From Bacteroidota bacterium (GTDB taxonomy: Bacteria > Bacteroidota > Bacteroidia > B-17B0 > Aurantibacillaceae), in assembly GCA_023433205.1 (NCBI GenBank), contig JAEZDS010000256.1, positions 1-6,451 of the forward strand: DNA of 6,451 bases. The letters are read 5' to 3'. Shown here piece by piece: positions 1 to 5,985 of this stretch (the first letter of the stretch is position 1; each line of letters opens with the position of its first letter). The position numbers were made by a program, and so were the translations under genes. Below the pieces are notes generated by a model that saw nothing but the letters and a program-made list of their open reading frames with translations, was not told where the DNA came from and searched no databases.

Positions 1-420
1 CGAGGGATCCGAATAGATCTGCATGCTGTCGGCTGAATACTTTGCCGGTTCGTCAATGTGCAGCAGGGAAAATGCAACCGGCACCAGCCCGCCATAGCTG
101 ATCCGTTTTAAAGTTGTTGGCGACATAACCCGCACAACAAAAGGCAATTGCTGCAGATGACGCGTAAAACTATCGGCCTTTAAAAGAAAATCCTCCCTGA
201 AAATGCCTTTATTGTTCTCTGCGGCAATCAGAACAAACTCGTTGTCGTGCTCAAAAGTACTGCGGTACTTATTATATAATTCAAGCTCGCTGTCTTCGTT
301 AGGAAAAAAAGCTTCAAAGTCATAGTCAAATCGCAGCTGACCTAGCCTGGATGCGAAAAAAAACGTTAAGCCTGCAGCCACAAGCAGAACCACTACATAA
401 TATGGACGTTTTTGAATGAT
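1..420 (-). CDS. RND superfamily (MMPL-type) exporter, N-terminal part, runs off the left edge
   Basis: Read leftward from about 420, the frame stays open to base 1 and encodes about 140 residues. A basic stretch (IIQKRPYY) leads into a hydrophobic first membrane segment (VVVLLVAAGLTFFFAS). The next part (LRFDYDFEAFFPNEDSELEL) resembles the start of the first periplasmic loop in Bacteroidota predicted RND exporters, and is followed by an EHDNEFVLIAAEN stretch. Such proteins are inner-membrane proton-driven transporters with about 12 membrane helices and two large periplasmic loops; only helix 1 and part of loop 1 lie here, so the substrate cannot be inferred. The start is unclear: an in-frame TAG lies at 435-433 and no ATG lies between it and the conserved part. 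Candidates are a rare ATC/ATT at 420-415 or a GTG at 393-391, which would cut into the membrane segment. The gene diverges from the P5C dehydrogenase gene. The family call is by recall of sequence pattern, not a search. Confidence 0.75.
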   Translation of the reverse strand, partial: MIQKRPYYVVVLLVAAGLTFFFASRLGQLRFDYDFEAFFPNEDSELELYNKYRSTFEHDNEFVLIAAENNKGIFREDFLLKADSFTRHLQQLPFVVRVMSPTTLKRISYGGLVPVAFSLLHIDEPAKYSADSMQIYSDPS

Positions 421-427
421 AAAGTGG

Positions 428-435
428 CAAAGCTA
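428..435 (-). promoter_or_regulatory. Candidate -7 promoter box for the leftward exporter gene
   Basis: Read on the minus strand this is TAGCTTTG, a full match to the Bacteroidota -7 consensus TAnnTTTG. A possible -33 TTTG lies at 463-460, but the 24-base gap is longer than usual, so the upstream half is weak. Transcription would start near 420-422, which bears on the unclear start codon of this gene: the rare ATC/ATT candidates would be almost leaderless, while GTG at 393 would have a leader of about 28 bases. The match is seen; the function is inferred. Confidence 0.4.
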
Positions 436-525
436 CGGAAGCAACCTGAATATAAACAGCAAAGTTGGCAGAAGACAGCACCTGATTGAATGGGCACCGT
501 CAGTTGCAGTTCATGAACCCTGAAG

Positions 526-539
526 GCTGTTTGAACAGC
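526..539. promoter_or_regulatory. Perfect 14-bp dyad, candidate operator (left)
   Basis: GCTGTT-TG-AACAGC is a perfect inverted repeat with 6-base arms and a 2-base centre, in the divergent intergenic region between the exporter and P5C dehydrogenase genes. It has the size of a binding site for a dimeric transcription factor. A second dyad with the same 6-2-6 geometry lies at 604-617. No regulator is encoded in the window, so the link is inference. A chance palindrome is possible. Confidence 0.35.
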
Positions 540-603
540 GTTATGCCGAGTCAGCACAAGCGCCGTTGTTGAAATTGCAAAATGATCAATACCGTACTAT
601 GGT

Positions 604-617
604 GTTTGTGAACAAAC
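604..617. promoter_or_regulatory. Perfect 14-bp dyad, candidate operator (right)
   Basis: GTTTGT-GA-ACAAAC is a perfect inverted repeat with the same 6-2-6 geometry as the dyad at 526-539; the two share the core TGAACA. Its centre lies about 65 bases before the predicted transcription start of the P5C dehydrogenase gene and 78 bases from the centre of the other dyad. An upstream activator or DNA-looping repressor site is one reading. The sequence symmetry is observed; the role is not shown. Confidence 0.35.
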
Positions 618-661
618 AATCAGAAGTAACCCTGGTTACACTCACATACATTCATAAATAT

Positions 662-669
662 TATCTTTG
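662..669 (+). promoter_or_regulatory. -7 promoter box of the P5C dehydrogenase gene
   Basis: TATCTTTG fully matches the Bacteroidota -7 consensus TAnnTTTG. The expected start of transcription, 5-8 bases downstream, falls near 674-677, leaving a leader of about 43 bases. No good -33 TTTG is found at the usual 17-23 base distance (only GGTTA near 634-638), which would fit a promoter needing an activator, but this is inference. Confidence 0.5.
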
Positions 670-675
670 ACCCCT

Positions 676-695
676 CGCTGCTTTTTCCGGCAGCG
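676..695 (+). promoter_or_regulatory. Hairpin at the predicted 5' end of the P5C dehydrogenase mRNA
   Basis: CGCTGC (676-681) and GCAGCG (690-695) pair perfectly around the 8-base loop TTTTTCCG. The stem begins where the -7 box at 662-669 predicts the transcript to start, so it would form a 5'-terminal stem-loop, a structure known to slow mRNA decay. It is not followed by a usable T-tract, so it is not a normal terminator. Confidence 0.35.
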
Positions 696-718
696 TTAAA
701 CAATTTAAAAACACCATT

Positions 719-2350
719 ATGCCAAAAGGAATTTATAAAGTACCTGTAGCTGTAAACGAACCAATCAAGAGTTATGCGCCGGGAAGCGCGGAAAGAAAGG
801 AGCTTCAGGCCATGCTGAAAGAACTCAGAAAGGCTGAAGCCGATATACCCATGTACATAGGCGGGCAGGAAGTTCGCAGCAATAACAAGGTACGTGTTGC
901 CCCTCCCCATGATCATAAACATACCCTGGGCCATTTTCATAAAAGCGACAAAAACCATATTACACAGGCAATAGATGCAGCGCTGGCTGCAAGGGAGAAA
1001 TGGTCGGCACTCAGCTGGGAGCAGCGGGCGGCTATTTTCCTGAAAGCTGCTGAACTAATAGCGGGACCTTACCGCGCTAAATTAAATGCCGCCACCATGC
1101 TTGGTCAAAGCAAGAGTGCTTTTCAGGCTGAGATAGACAGCGCCTGCGAGATAATTGACTTTCTGCGTTTTAACGTGCAGTTTATGACCGAGATCTATGC
1201 CGAACAACCGGTTTCTTCGCCTGGTGTGTGGAATCGCATGGAATGGCGGCCTCTCGAAGGATTTGTGTATGCACTTACTCCCTTCAACTTCACCGCCATT
1301 GCCGGAAATCTTCCAACCTCCTGCGCCATGATGGGCAATGTTGTGGTTTGGAAACCCAGCAATACCCAGGTATACAGCGCCAACGTTCTGATGGAGATAT
1401 TTATAAAGGCAGGAGTGCCGGCAGGTGTTATCAACCTTATTTATCCCTCCGGACCTGAAGCAGCGGAAGTAGTGTTCAATCATCCTGAATTCGCAGGAAT
1501 TCACTTCACCGGCAGCACCGGGGTGTTTCAGGACATCTGGCAAACCATTGGAAACAATATCCATAAGTATAAATCATATCCACGTATTGTGGGTGAAACA
1601 GGCGGTAAAGATTTTATTATGGCCCATAGCAGTGCCGATGCCAAAACACTGGCCGTTTCACTCAGCCGTGGGGCATTTGAGTACCAGGGGCAGAAATGTT
1701 CAGCAGCCTCACGCGCCTACATTCCTCAAAACCTCTGGGAAGAAGTAAAAACTTATCTGCTTGTCGACCTGAAAAGCATGAAAATGGGCGGCACAGAAGA
1801 TTTTACAAACTTTATCAACGCGGTGATCGATGAAAAAAGTTTTGACAAACTGGCCGGTTACATTGACAAGGCTAAAAAAGACAGTGGCGTAGAAATTATT
1901 GCCGGCGGCAAATACGACAAGAGTAAGGGCTATTTTATTGAACCAACTGTATTGCTGGTAAAAGATCCCAGCTATGTAACCATGTGTGAGGAATTGTTTG
2001 GTCCTGTTTTAAGTATTTATGTGTATGATACTGATAAGTACGAAGAGACCCTGGCCACCGTTGACAGCACCTCTATATACGCGCTAACAGGATCTATAAT
2101 GGCTCAGGATCGTTATGCGATTGAGCTTGCAACAAAAAAGCTGTCGAATGCCGCAGGCAATTTTTACATAAATGATAAGTGTACCGGCGCTGTGGTAGGG
2201 CAGCAGCCTTTTGGGGGAGCCAGAGGTAGCGGCACAAACGACAAAGCAGGATCAAAGATCAATTTGTTGCGCTGGGTTTCTCCGCGCACCATCAAAGAAA
2301 CCTTTGTGCCTGCTGCTGATTACAAATACCCCTTTTTGCAGGCTGATTGA
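719..2350 (+). CDS. pruA: 1-pyrroline-5-carboxylate dehydrogenase (L-glutamate gamma-semialdehyde dehydrogenase)
   Basis: This 543-residue protein is an aldehyde dehydrogenase of the stand-alone P5C dehydrogenase type (bacterial counterpart of ALDH4A1). It oxidises glutamate semialdehyde, the open form of P5C, to glutamate with NAD+, the second step of proline breakdown in the cytoplasm. Visible landmarks in order: TPFNF with the oxyanion Asn190; WKPSN (211-215), cofactor binding; FTGSTGVF (263-270), nucleotide loop; VGETGGKDF with general base Glu293; GQKCSAASR with catalytic Cys327; EELFGPV (424-430); and GAVVGQQPFGGARGSGTNDK (490-509), the aldehyde anchor loop typical of this subfamily. 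The Glu-Cys distance of 34 residues matches ALDH4A1 (314/348). The length is full and no proline dehydrogenase domain is fused, unlike PutA; no proline dehydrogenase gene lies in the window. The ATG at 719 is preceded by an A-rich leader without a Shine-Dalgarno sequence. The gene appears to be its own transcription unit. Confidence 0.95.
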   Translation: MPKGIYKVPVAVNEPIKSYAPGSAERKELQAMLKELRKAEADIPMYIGGQEVRSNNKVRVAPPHDHKHTLGHFHKSDKNHITQAIDAALAAREKWSALSWEQRAAIFLKAAELIAGPYRAKLNAATMLGQSKSAFQAEIDSACEIIDFLRFNVQFMTEIYAEQPVSSPGVWNRMEWRPLEGFVYALTPFNFTAIAGNLPTSCAMMGNVVVWKPSNTQVYSANVLMEIFIKAGVPAGVINLIYPSGPEAAEVVFNHPEFAGIHFTGSTGVFQDIWQTIGNNIHKYKSYPRIVGETGGKDFIMAHSSADAKTLAVSLSRGAFEYQGQKCSAASRAYIPQNLWEEVKTYLLVDLKSMKMGGTEDFTNFINAVIDEKSFDKLAGYIDKAKKDSGVEIIAGGKYDKSKGYFIEPTVLLVKDPSYVTMCEELFGPVLSIYVYDTDKYEETLATVDSTSIYALTGSIMAQDRYAIELATKKLSNAAGNFYINDKCTGAVVGQQPFGGARGSGTNDKAGSKINLLRWVSPRTIKETFVPAADYKYPFLQAD

Positions 2351-2400
2351 AGGGGAGACCTGCTAAAGTCATCAAATAAGTCGGGTGAATTTGTTTGCTG

Positions 2401-2440
2401 ACAACCAGAAAGATAGCATTTCTGTTCTCGGTTGTTTTTT
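2401..2440 (+). terminator. Rho-independent terminator after pruA
   Basis: ACAACC (2401-2406) pairs with GGTTGT (2430-2435), and inside it AGAAA (2407-2411) pairs with TTTCT (2419-2423). The loop is GATAGCA, and a 6-base bulge (GTTCTC) sits on the 3' side. A T-run at 2435-2440 follows at once. It lies 50 bases after the pruA stop codon, which fits the end of that transcript. The stem is only moderately GC-rich. Confidence 0.6.
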
Positions 2441-2461
2441 CTCTTTCGAAACCCCCGGCAA

Positions 2462-2493
2462 TTTGCGGGAGTATAGTTGATTTGTTATCTTAG
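2462..2493 (+). promoter_or_regulatory. Promoter of the metalloprotease gene
   Basis: A -33 TTTG (2462-2465) is followed after 20 bases by TATCTTAG (2486-2493), a 7 of 8 match to the -7 consensus TAnnTTTG. The spacing fits Bacteroidota promoters. The box ends 27 bases before the ATG at 2521, giving a leader of about 20 bases. The variant box TATCTTAGCT closely matches that of the small secreted protein gene (TACCTTAGCT, 5304-5313). Confidence 0.5.
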
Positions 2494-2520
2494 CTAATCA
2501 GAATTTATTCCTGTACAAGC

Positions 2521-4119
2521 ATGAGAATAATCACACAATTATTATTGCCGGTATTTCTGCTGTTTTTTTCTCAGCTGAGTGCGCAAAACGGTCAAACACC
2601 TAAAAGAACCTGTAGCACACCGGTGCCTTCAGCGGAATGGGGCCAGTGGTTCAATACCAGGGTGCTTGAGCGCGAAATAGTGAACGCCACCTATAAAGGG
2701 CAGCTTTCAACCTATACCATCCCGGTAGTAGTGCATGTAATTCATGGAGGGCACTCCGTAGGGCAATACCCCAATCTTTCGGCACAGCAGATCAATTCGC
2801 AGATAGCGGTTCTGAATGCAGACTTTTCGGGAAACGGCGCCAATGTGCAGAATGTTCCTCCGGTATATGTTCCTGATGTGGCCAACTGTAACATTAATTT
2901 CAGTATGGCAATGCTCGATCCGCAGGGCAAGGCTCTTGTTGAACCGGGCATTCACCGGGTGAACTGGAAAGACATAGCTGAGGATGCCAATCCATTGCTT
3001 CCTGCCAGTAGTTCATCGTTTCAGACTTTTTTCGACAAGGTCATCAAACCGGCAACCATCTGGGACCCCACCCGGTACTTTAATATTTGGATCAGTGATG
3101 TAAAAGGAACACTTTATCTGCTTGGTTATGCAACTTTTCCTGCCGGCAGTTCACTCAATGGTATTGCTTTTGGAACAGGAACTGCTCAGGATGATGGGGT
3201 GTGGATCTGGGCCAATGCTTTTGGCTCAACCGGTTCGGTGCATCCCCTTTATAATATGGGCAGAACTGCCACGCACGAAATAGGTCACTGGCTTGGGTTA
3301 AGGCACATATGGGGAGATGCAAACTGTGGTAATGATTATTGCGCAGATACTCCCACTCAGCAAAGTTCAAATATGGGTTGTCCTGTATTTCCGAAAGTGA
3401 GCTGCAGCAACGGGCCAGATGGAGATATGTTCATGAACTTTATGGATTATTGTGACGACGCTTGTCTTTCCATGTTCACCTGGAACCAGCGCAGCAGAAT
3501 GCAGACCGCGCTTGAAAATGGATTTTACCGGAAACAATTAAGCGCCAGTGCCTCAACCCTATGCAATCTGCCTTATCAGGCGCCGGTTGCTTATTTTGTT
3601 ACGCCGCCGGAGGCCTGTGCCAACGAATTTGTGGAAATTGATGACCAGAGTAATGGTATGCCGGCTCCGAGCCGCACCTGGAATATTCTGCCTGCAGCGG
3701 GTGTTCAGCTGCACCAGCCTTCAAACGGAGAAAGTCCTAAACTGGTATTTCCCGCTCCCGGCGATTATACTATAAGTGTAGAGGCCAGCAATAATTCAGG
3801 ACTAAGCAGCATTTCAAGGCAGATTACTGTAATAGACTGTGGGCTGGTGGCTGGAATTCAACAGCAGAAGGCTGCGCCGGGCTTAACACTGATGCCAAAT
3901 CCCAGCAAAGGTGAGATAACCGTGAAAGGAAATTTTGTTCAGGGAACTGAAGTTCAGCTCATAATTTATAATGCACTGGGCGCAAAGGTCTATAATAGAA
4001 GTTTTGCAGCTGATCAGCCTGTTAGCGCCGATCTTGGTTCTCTGCCTGATGGCATTTATTTTGCTGATATCAGCAATGCCGGTTCAAGAGAGCTGAAGAA
4101 GATAGTGCTCAGACGCTAG
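2521..4119 (+). CDS. Secreted M43-family zinc metalloprotease with T9SS type A sorting domain
   Basis: This 532-residue protein is a pappalysin/cytophagalysin-like (MEROPS M43) metallopeptidase. A signal peptide (about 1-21, probable cut LSA|QN) is followed by the family's N-terminal stretch, here TYTIPVVVHVIHGG (64-77). The zinc site is HEIGHWLGLRH (His252, Glu253, His256, His262), the extended HExxHxxGxxH motif of metzincins. FMNFMDYCDDAC (304-315) holds the M43 Met-turn, probably Met308. Cysteines 269, 274, 287, 295, 311 and 315 surround the site and could form disulfides in the exported protein. Residues about 355-438 look like a PKD/Ig-like beta domain. Residues about 455-532 (LMPNPSKGEITV to KKIVLRR) are a Por/T9SS type A sorting domain, so the protein should cross the inner membrane by Sec and the outer membrane by the type IX system, and then be released or anchored at the surface. 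All catalytic residues are present, so it is probably active; the substrate is unknown. It is probably monocistronic. Confidence 0.93.
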   Translation: MRIITQLLLPVFLLFFSQLSAQNGQTPKRTCSTPVPSAEWGQWFNTRVLEREIVNATYKGQLSTYTIPVVVHVIHGGHSVGQYPNLSAQQINSQIAVLNADFSGNGANVQNVPPVYVPDVANCNINFSMAMLDPQGKALVEPGIHRVNWKDIAEDANPLLPASSSSFQTFFDKVIKPATIWDPTRYFNIWISDVKGTLYLLGYATFPAGSSLNGIAFGTGTAQDDGVWIWANAFGSTGSVHPLYNMGRTATHEIGHWLGLRHIWGDANCGNDYCADTPTQQSSNMGCPVFPKVSCSNGPDGDMFMNFMDYCDDACLSMFTWNQRSRMQTALENGFYRKQLSASASTLCNLPYQAPVAYFVTPPEACANEFVEIDDQSNGMPAPSRTWNILPAAGVQLHQPSNGESPKLVFPAPGDYTISVEASNNSGLSSISRQITVIDCGLVAGIQQQKAAPGLTLMPNPSKGEITVKGNFVQGTEVQLIIYNALGAKVYNRSFAADQPVSADLGSLPDGIYFADISNAGSRELKKIVLRR

Positions 4120-4158
4120 TTCTGCAGTACTAAGAACCGTTCATCTTATTTTATTAAT

Positions 4159-4193
4159 ACAAAAGTGTTTAAAGCAATAAACACGGCTTTTGT
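4159..4193 (+). terminator. Long hairpin after the metalloprotease gene, possible terminator or mRNA 3' end
   Basis: ACAAAA (4159-4164) pairs with TTTTGT (4188-4193), and GTGTTTA (4165-4171) with TAAACAC (4178-4184). The loop is AAGCAA, and a 3-base bulge (GGC) sits on the 3' arm. That gives 13 pairs, mostly A-T. There is no separate T-tract after the stem, so it is not a textbook intrinsic terminator; it may instead protect the 3' end or work with Rho. It lies 39 bases after the stop codon. Confidence 0.45.
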
Positions 4194-4237
4194 TAAGAAT
4201 TAGCAAGGGGGCGAACAGCATGTATCGCATGTCCCGC

Positions 4238-4245
4238 TATTTTTG
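4238..4245 (+). promoter_or_regulatory. -7 promoter box of the SirB1-like gene; decides its start codon
   Basis: TATTTTTG fully matches TAnnTTTG. It ends only 5 bases before the upstream ATG at 4251, so transcription should begin at about that ATG. It ends 29 bases before the ATG at 4275, close to the 27- and 25-base gaps of the genes at 2521 and 5337. This favours 4275 as the translation start. No clear -33 element is present at the normal distance. Confidence 0.45.
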
Positions 4246-4274
4246 TGTAGATGGCTGCAAGAAGAAAAAATGAA

Positions 4275-5150
4275 ATGAGCCTTAAAGAGGTAATAGCGCT
4301 CATCACTTTACTGGATGATCCCGACGAAGTGATCTATACGCAGGTACGCGACCGTTTTGTAACGCTGGGTCCGCCCGCAATACCGCACCTTGAAACAGCC
4401 TGGGAAAATAGTTTTGATGCTATCATGCAGAAACGCATCGAAACCATTATTCACACCATACAGTTTGAGACGCTTCAAAAAGCGCTTAAGAACTGGGCGA
4501 AAGAAGAGCAGGACGACCTGCTGAAAGGCATACTTATTCTGGCGCGATATCAATACCCCGACCTGGATGAAAACAAATTAAAAAAACAACTGCATCAGAT
4601 AAAACAGGATGTGTGGCTTGAACTGCACGAAGACCTTACCGCGCTTGAAAAAGTGAAGATCATCAATCACATCTTATTTGAGGTGCATCAATTCAGCGGA
4701 AATATTTCAAATTACCATGCCCCGCAGAATTCGTTTATAAACAATGTACTGGAGAGCAAAAAAGGAAATCCTTTAATGCTGAGTGTTATTTACATGCTTA
4801 TCTGCCGTGAATTGAACATCCCGGTATTCGGTATTAATCTGCCTCAGCATTTTGTGCTGGCCTATCTCAACGATTTCGCGAACCTGATGGACGTGAACAA
4901 CAAGAGTTTGTCGAATAATATACTTTTCTACATCAACCCGTTCAGCAAAGGACTGATATTTAACCAGAAGGATATTGACCAGTTCCTGAAACAACTTAAC
5001 CTTGAACCAGAAGCCAGATATTATCTTCCCTGTTCAAATGTTGATGTGCTGAAGCGCTGTATCAATAACCTGATATTCTCATATGAAAAACTGGGGTATC
5101 CTGACAAGGTGGCTGAGCTGAAACAGCTCGACAAGCAGCTGCATGATTAA
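4275..5150 (+). CDS. SirB1/transglutaminase-core-like protein of unknown function
   Basis: With the ATG at 4275 the protein has 291 residues; an in-frame ATG at 4251 would add MAARRKNE. The later start is preferred because a perfect -7 box (4238-4245) nearly touches 4251 and because homologues, as I recall them, begin near the LKEVIALITLLDDPDE segment. No signal peptide or membrane segment is seen, so it should be cytoplasmic. The N-terminal third is helical and HEAT-like. The middle carries the SirB1-family pattern (Transglut_core2): NSFINNVLESKKGNP, then LNIPVFGINLPQHFVLAY. Numbered from 4251, His200 and Asp214 could match the His and Asp of a transglutaminase triad, but the region where the Cys would sit reads KKGNPLML and has none, so a classical thiol activity is unlikely; the only nearby Cys is Cys185. 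The C-terminal 40 residues (DVLKRCINNLIFSYEKLGYPDKV) resemble a TPR-like helical pair. The biochemical role is not established. It stands alone between its own promoter and a gap of 186 bases. Confidence 0.8.
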   Translation: MSLKEVIALITLLDDPDEVIYTQVRDRFVTLGPPAIPHLETAWENSFDAIMQKRIETIIHTIQFETLQKALKNWAKEEQDDLLKGILILARYQYPDLDENKLKKQLHQIKQDVWLELHEDLTALEKVKIINHILFEVHQFSGNISNYHAPQNSFINNVLESKKGNPLMLSVIYMLICRELNIPVFGINLPQHFVLAYLNDFANLMDVNNKSLSNNILFYINPFSKGLIFNQKDIDQFLKQLNLEPEARYYLPCSNVDVLKRCINNLIFSYEKLGYPDKVAELKQLDKQLHD

Positions 5151-5303
5151 ATAATGGGTTGATGGTTTTGCCTTACCAGGATGAACCAGAATGAAGGGCA
5201 GGAGAGAACTTCGATGTCCAGGCCTGTCGCAACCCGCAATTCTGCAACATCAGCAAATCTTTCCCGCAACAGCTATTAATTTTTATGCACTGGCAGGATT
5301 TAC

Positions 5304-5311
5304 TACCTTAG
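5304..5311 (+). promoter_or_regulatory. -7 promoter box of the small secreted protein gene
   Basis: TACCTTAG matches 7 of 8 positions of TAnnTTTG and ends 25 bases before the ATG at 5337. With the next two bases it reads TACCTTAGCT, nearly the same as the metalloprotease gene's box TATCTTAGCT (2486-2495). The -33 element is weak (T-rich, 5279-5285). Confidence 0.4.
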
Positions 5312-5336
5312 CTTAAATCTATAATTTGTAAGAACC

Positions 5337-5837
5337 ATGAAAAAAACTTTACTGACTACTGCAGTAGTGCTGATTGCATTATGCGTAAATGCACAAAATA
5401 ATGCCCGGCAACCAAAAAACGAAGCCGACAAGGCCACCGTTACTAAATCGCAGGATGCAAAGGCCGCAGAGGCCCGCCCGGTGCAGCAGGAGACCATTAT
5501 GCCTGACGGCACTGTAGCTCCGTCAACCACCGGAGATCAGGAGCCGGCAAAGGCAAGACCTCAGTCCCCCAGGGCTTCTGATAAGGCGGTAGACGCAACC
5601 TCAAATGGCCGTCAGGTTGAAAAATCAGCCGGCAACAATGCAGCTCCCGGCGCAGTTATTACACCAGCTCCAAACCGGGCAGCGGCTCCGGCTTCGGAAA
5701 AAAATGCTTCGGCATCAGACAACTCGCAGAACAAAGGAGAGACGGCTAAGGATGCAAAACCCGCCGCAAAGGACAAAAAAGCTAAAAAAGCGGCTGATAA
5801 AAAAGCGCGTAAAAAGAGCAACCAGAGCACACAATAA
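5337..5837 (+). CDS. Small secreted Ala/Lys-rich disordered protein, unknown function
   Basis: The 166-residue product starts with a clear signal peptide (MKKTLLTTAVVLIALCVNA, probable cut VNA|QN after residue 19). Cys16 sits after Leu, which does not fit a lipobox, so it is not called a lipoprotein. The mature part is low in complexity: about 21% Ala and 13% Lys overall, with many Pro, Asn, Ser and Gln. It contains no Phe, Trp, Tyr or His at all, which predicts an intrinsically disordered chain. Residues 138-160 form a strongly basic tail with 11 Lys and 1 Arg in 23 residues, like the tails of histone H1-type proteins. There is no T9SS sorting domain, so it probably stays in the periplasm. 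A reading frame this long, with a good signal peptide and its own promoter box, supports a real gene. The basic tail could bind anionic partners (nucleic acid, LPS, teichoic-like or acidic polysaccharide), but that is speculation. I do not recognise a family. Confidence 0.8.
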   Translation: MKKTLLTTAVVLIALCVNAQNNARQPKNEADKATVTKSQDAKAAEARPVQQETIMPDGTVAPSTTGDQEPAKARPQSPRASDKAVDATSNGRQVEKSAGNNAAPGAVITPAPNRAAAPASEKNASASDNSQNKGETAKDAKPAAKDKKAKKAADKKARKKSNQSTQ

Positions 5838-5861
5838 TTTTGGCGAAACAGATTATTAGTA

Positions 5862-5977
5862 CCTGCTGAAAAAGTCCAGAGTGCACCAGATGCGAGACCC
5901 GGCAAAGCTCCGGTGGAGCTTTGAGCGAGCATGTGGGCGTTTGAAGCCGTACAATGCAGTGAGCGTTTTTCAGCAGG
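5862..5977. repeat. 116-bp nested palindromic element with 12-bp terminal inverted repeats (MITE-like)
   Basis: CCTGCTGAAAAA (5862-5873) is exactly inverted as TTTTTCAGCAGG (5966-5977). Inside, CCAGATGC (5886-5893) pairs with GCATGTGG (5929-5936) at 7 of 8 positions. In the centre CAAAGCTCC (5903-5911) and GGAGCTTTG (5915-5923) form a perfect 9-bp stem with a GGT loop. The whole unit could fold into one long branched hairpin on either strand. It has the size and form of a miniature inverted-repeat element or a structured intergenic repeat, and no transposase is present. CAGATTA occurs on both sides (5849-5855 and 5980-5986), but not symmetrically next to the ends, so a target-site duplication is doubtful. 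A short frame across it is taken to be chance. Confidence 0.6.
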
Positions 5978-5985
5978 GCCAGATT

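Noticed and set aside
6..26. GGATCC, AGATCT and GCATGC close together at the left edge, like a cloning polylinker
   Set aside because: The bases translate in the open exporter frame as part of a plausible family sequence (SADSMQIYSDPS), so they are most likely native.
620..958. 112-codon minus-strand frame across the pruA promoter and 5' end
   Set aside because: It overlaps the well-supported pruA start and its leader on the opposite strand, and its sequence shows no family pattern.
2452..2469. Short inverted repeat CCCG/CGGG around the -33 element of the metalloprotease gene
   Set aside because: Only four pairs with an 8-base loop; too weak to call an operator or terminator.
4119..4137. 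GTTCT/AGAAC hairpin right after the metalloprotease stop codon
   Set aside because: Five weak pairs, a 9-base loop and no T-tract; not enough to be a terminator.
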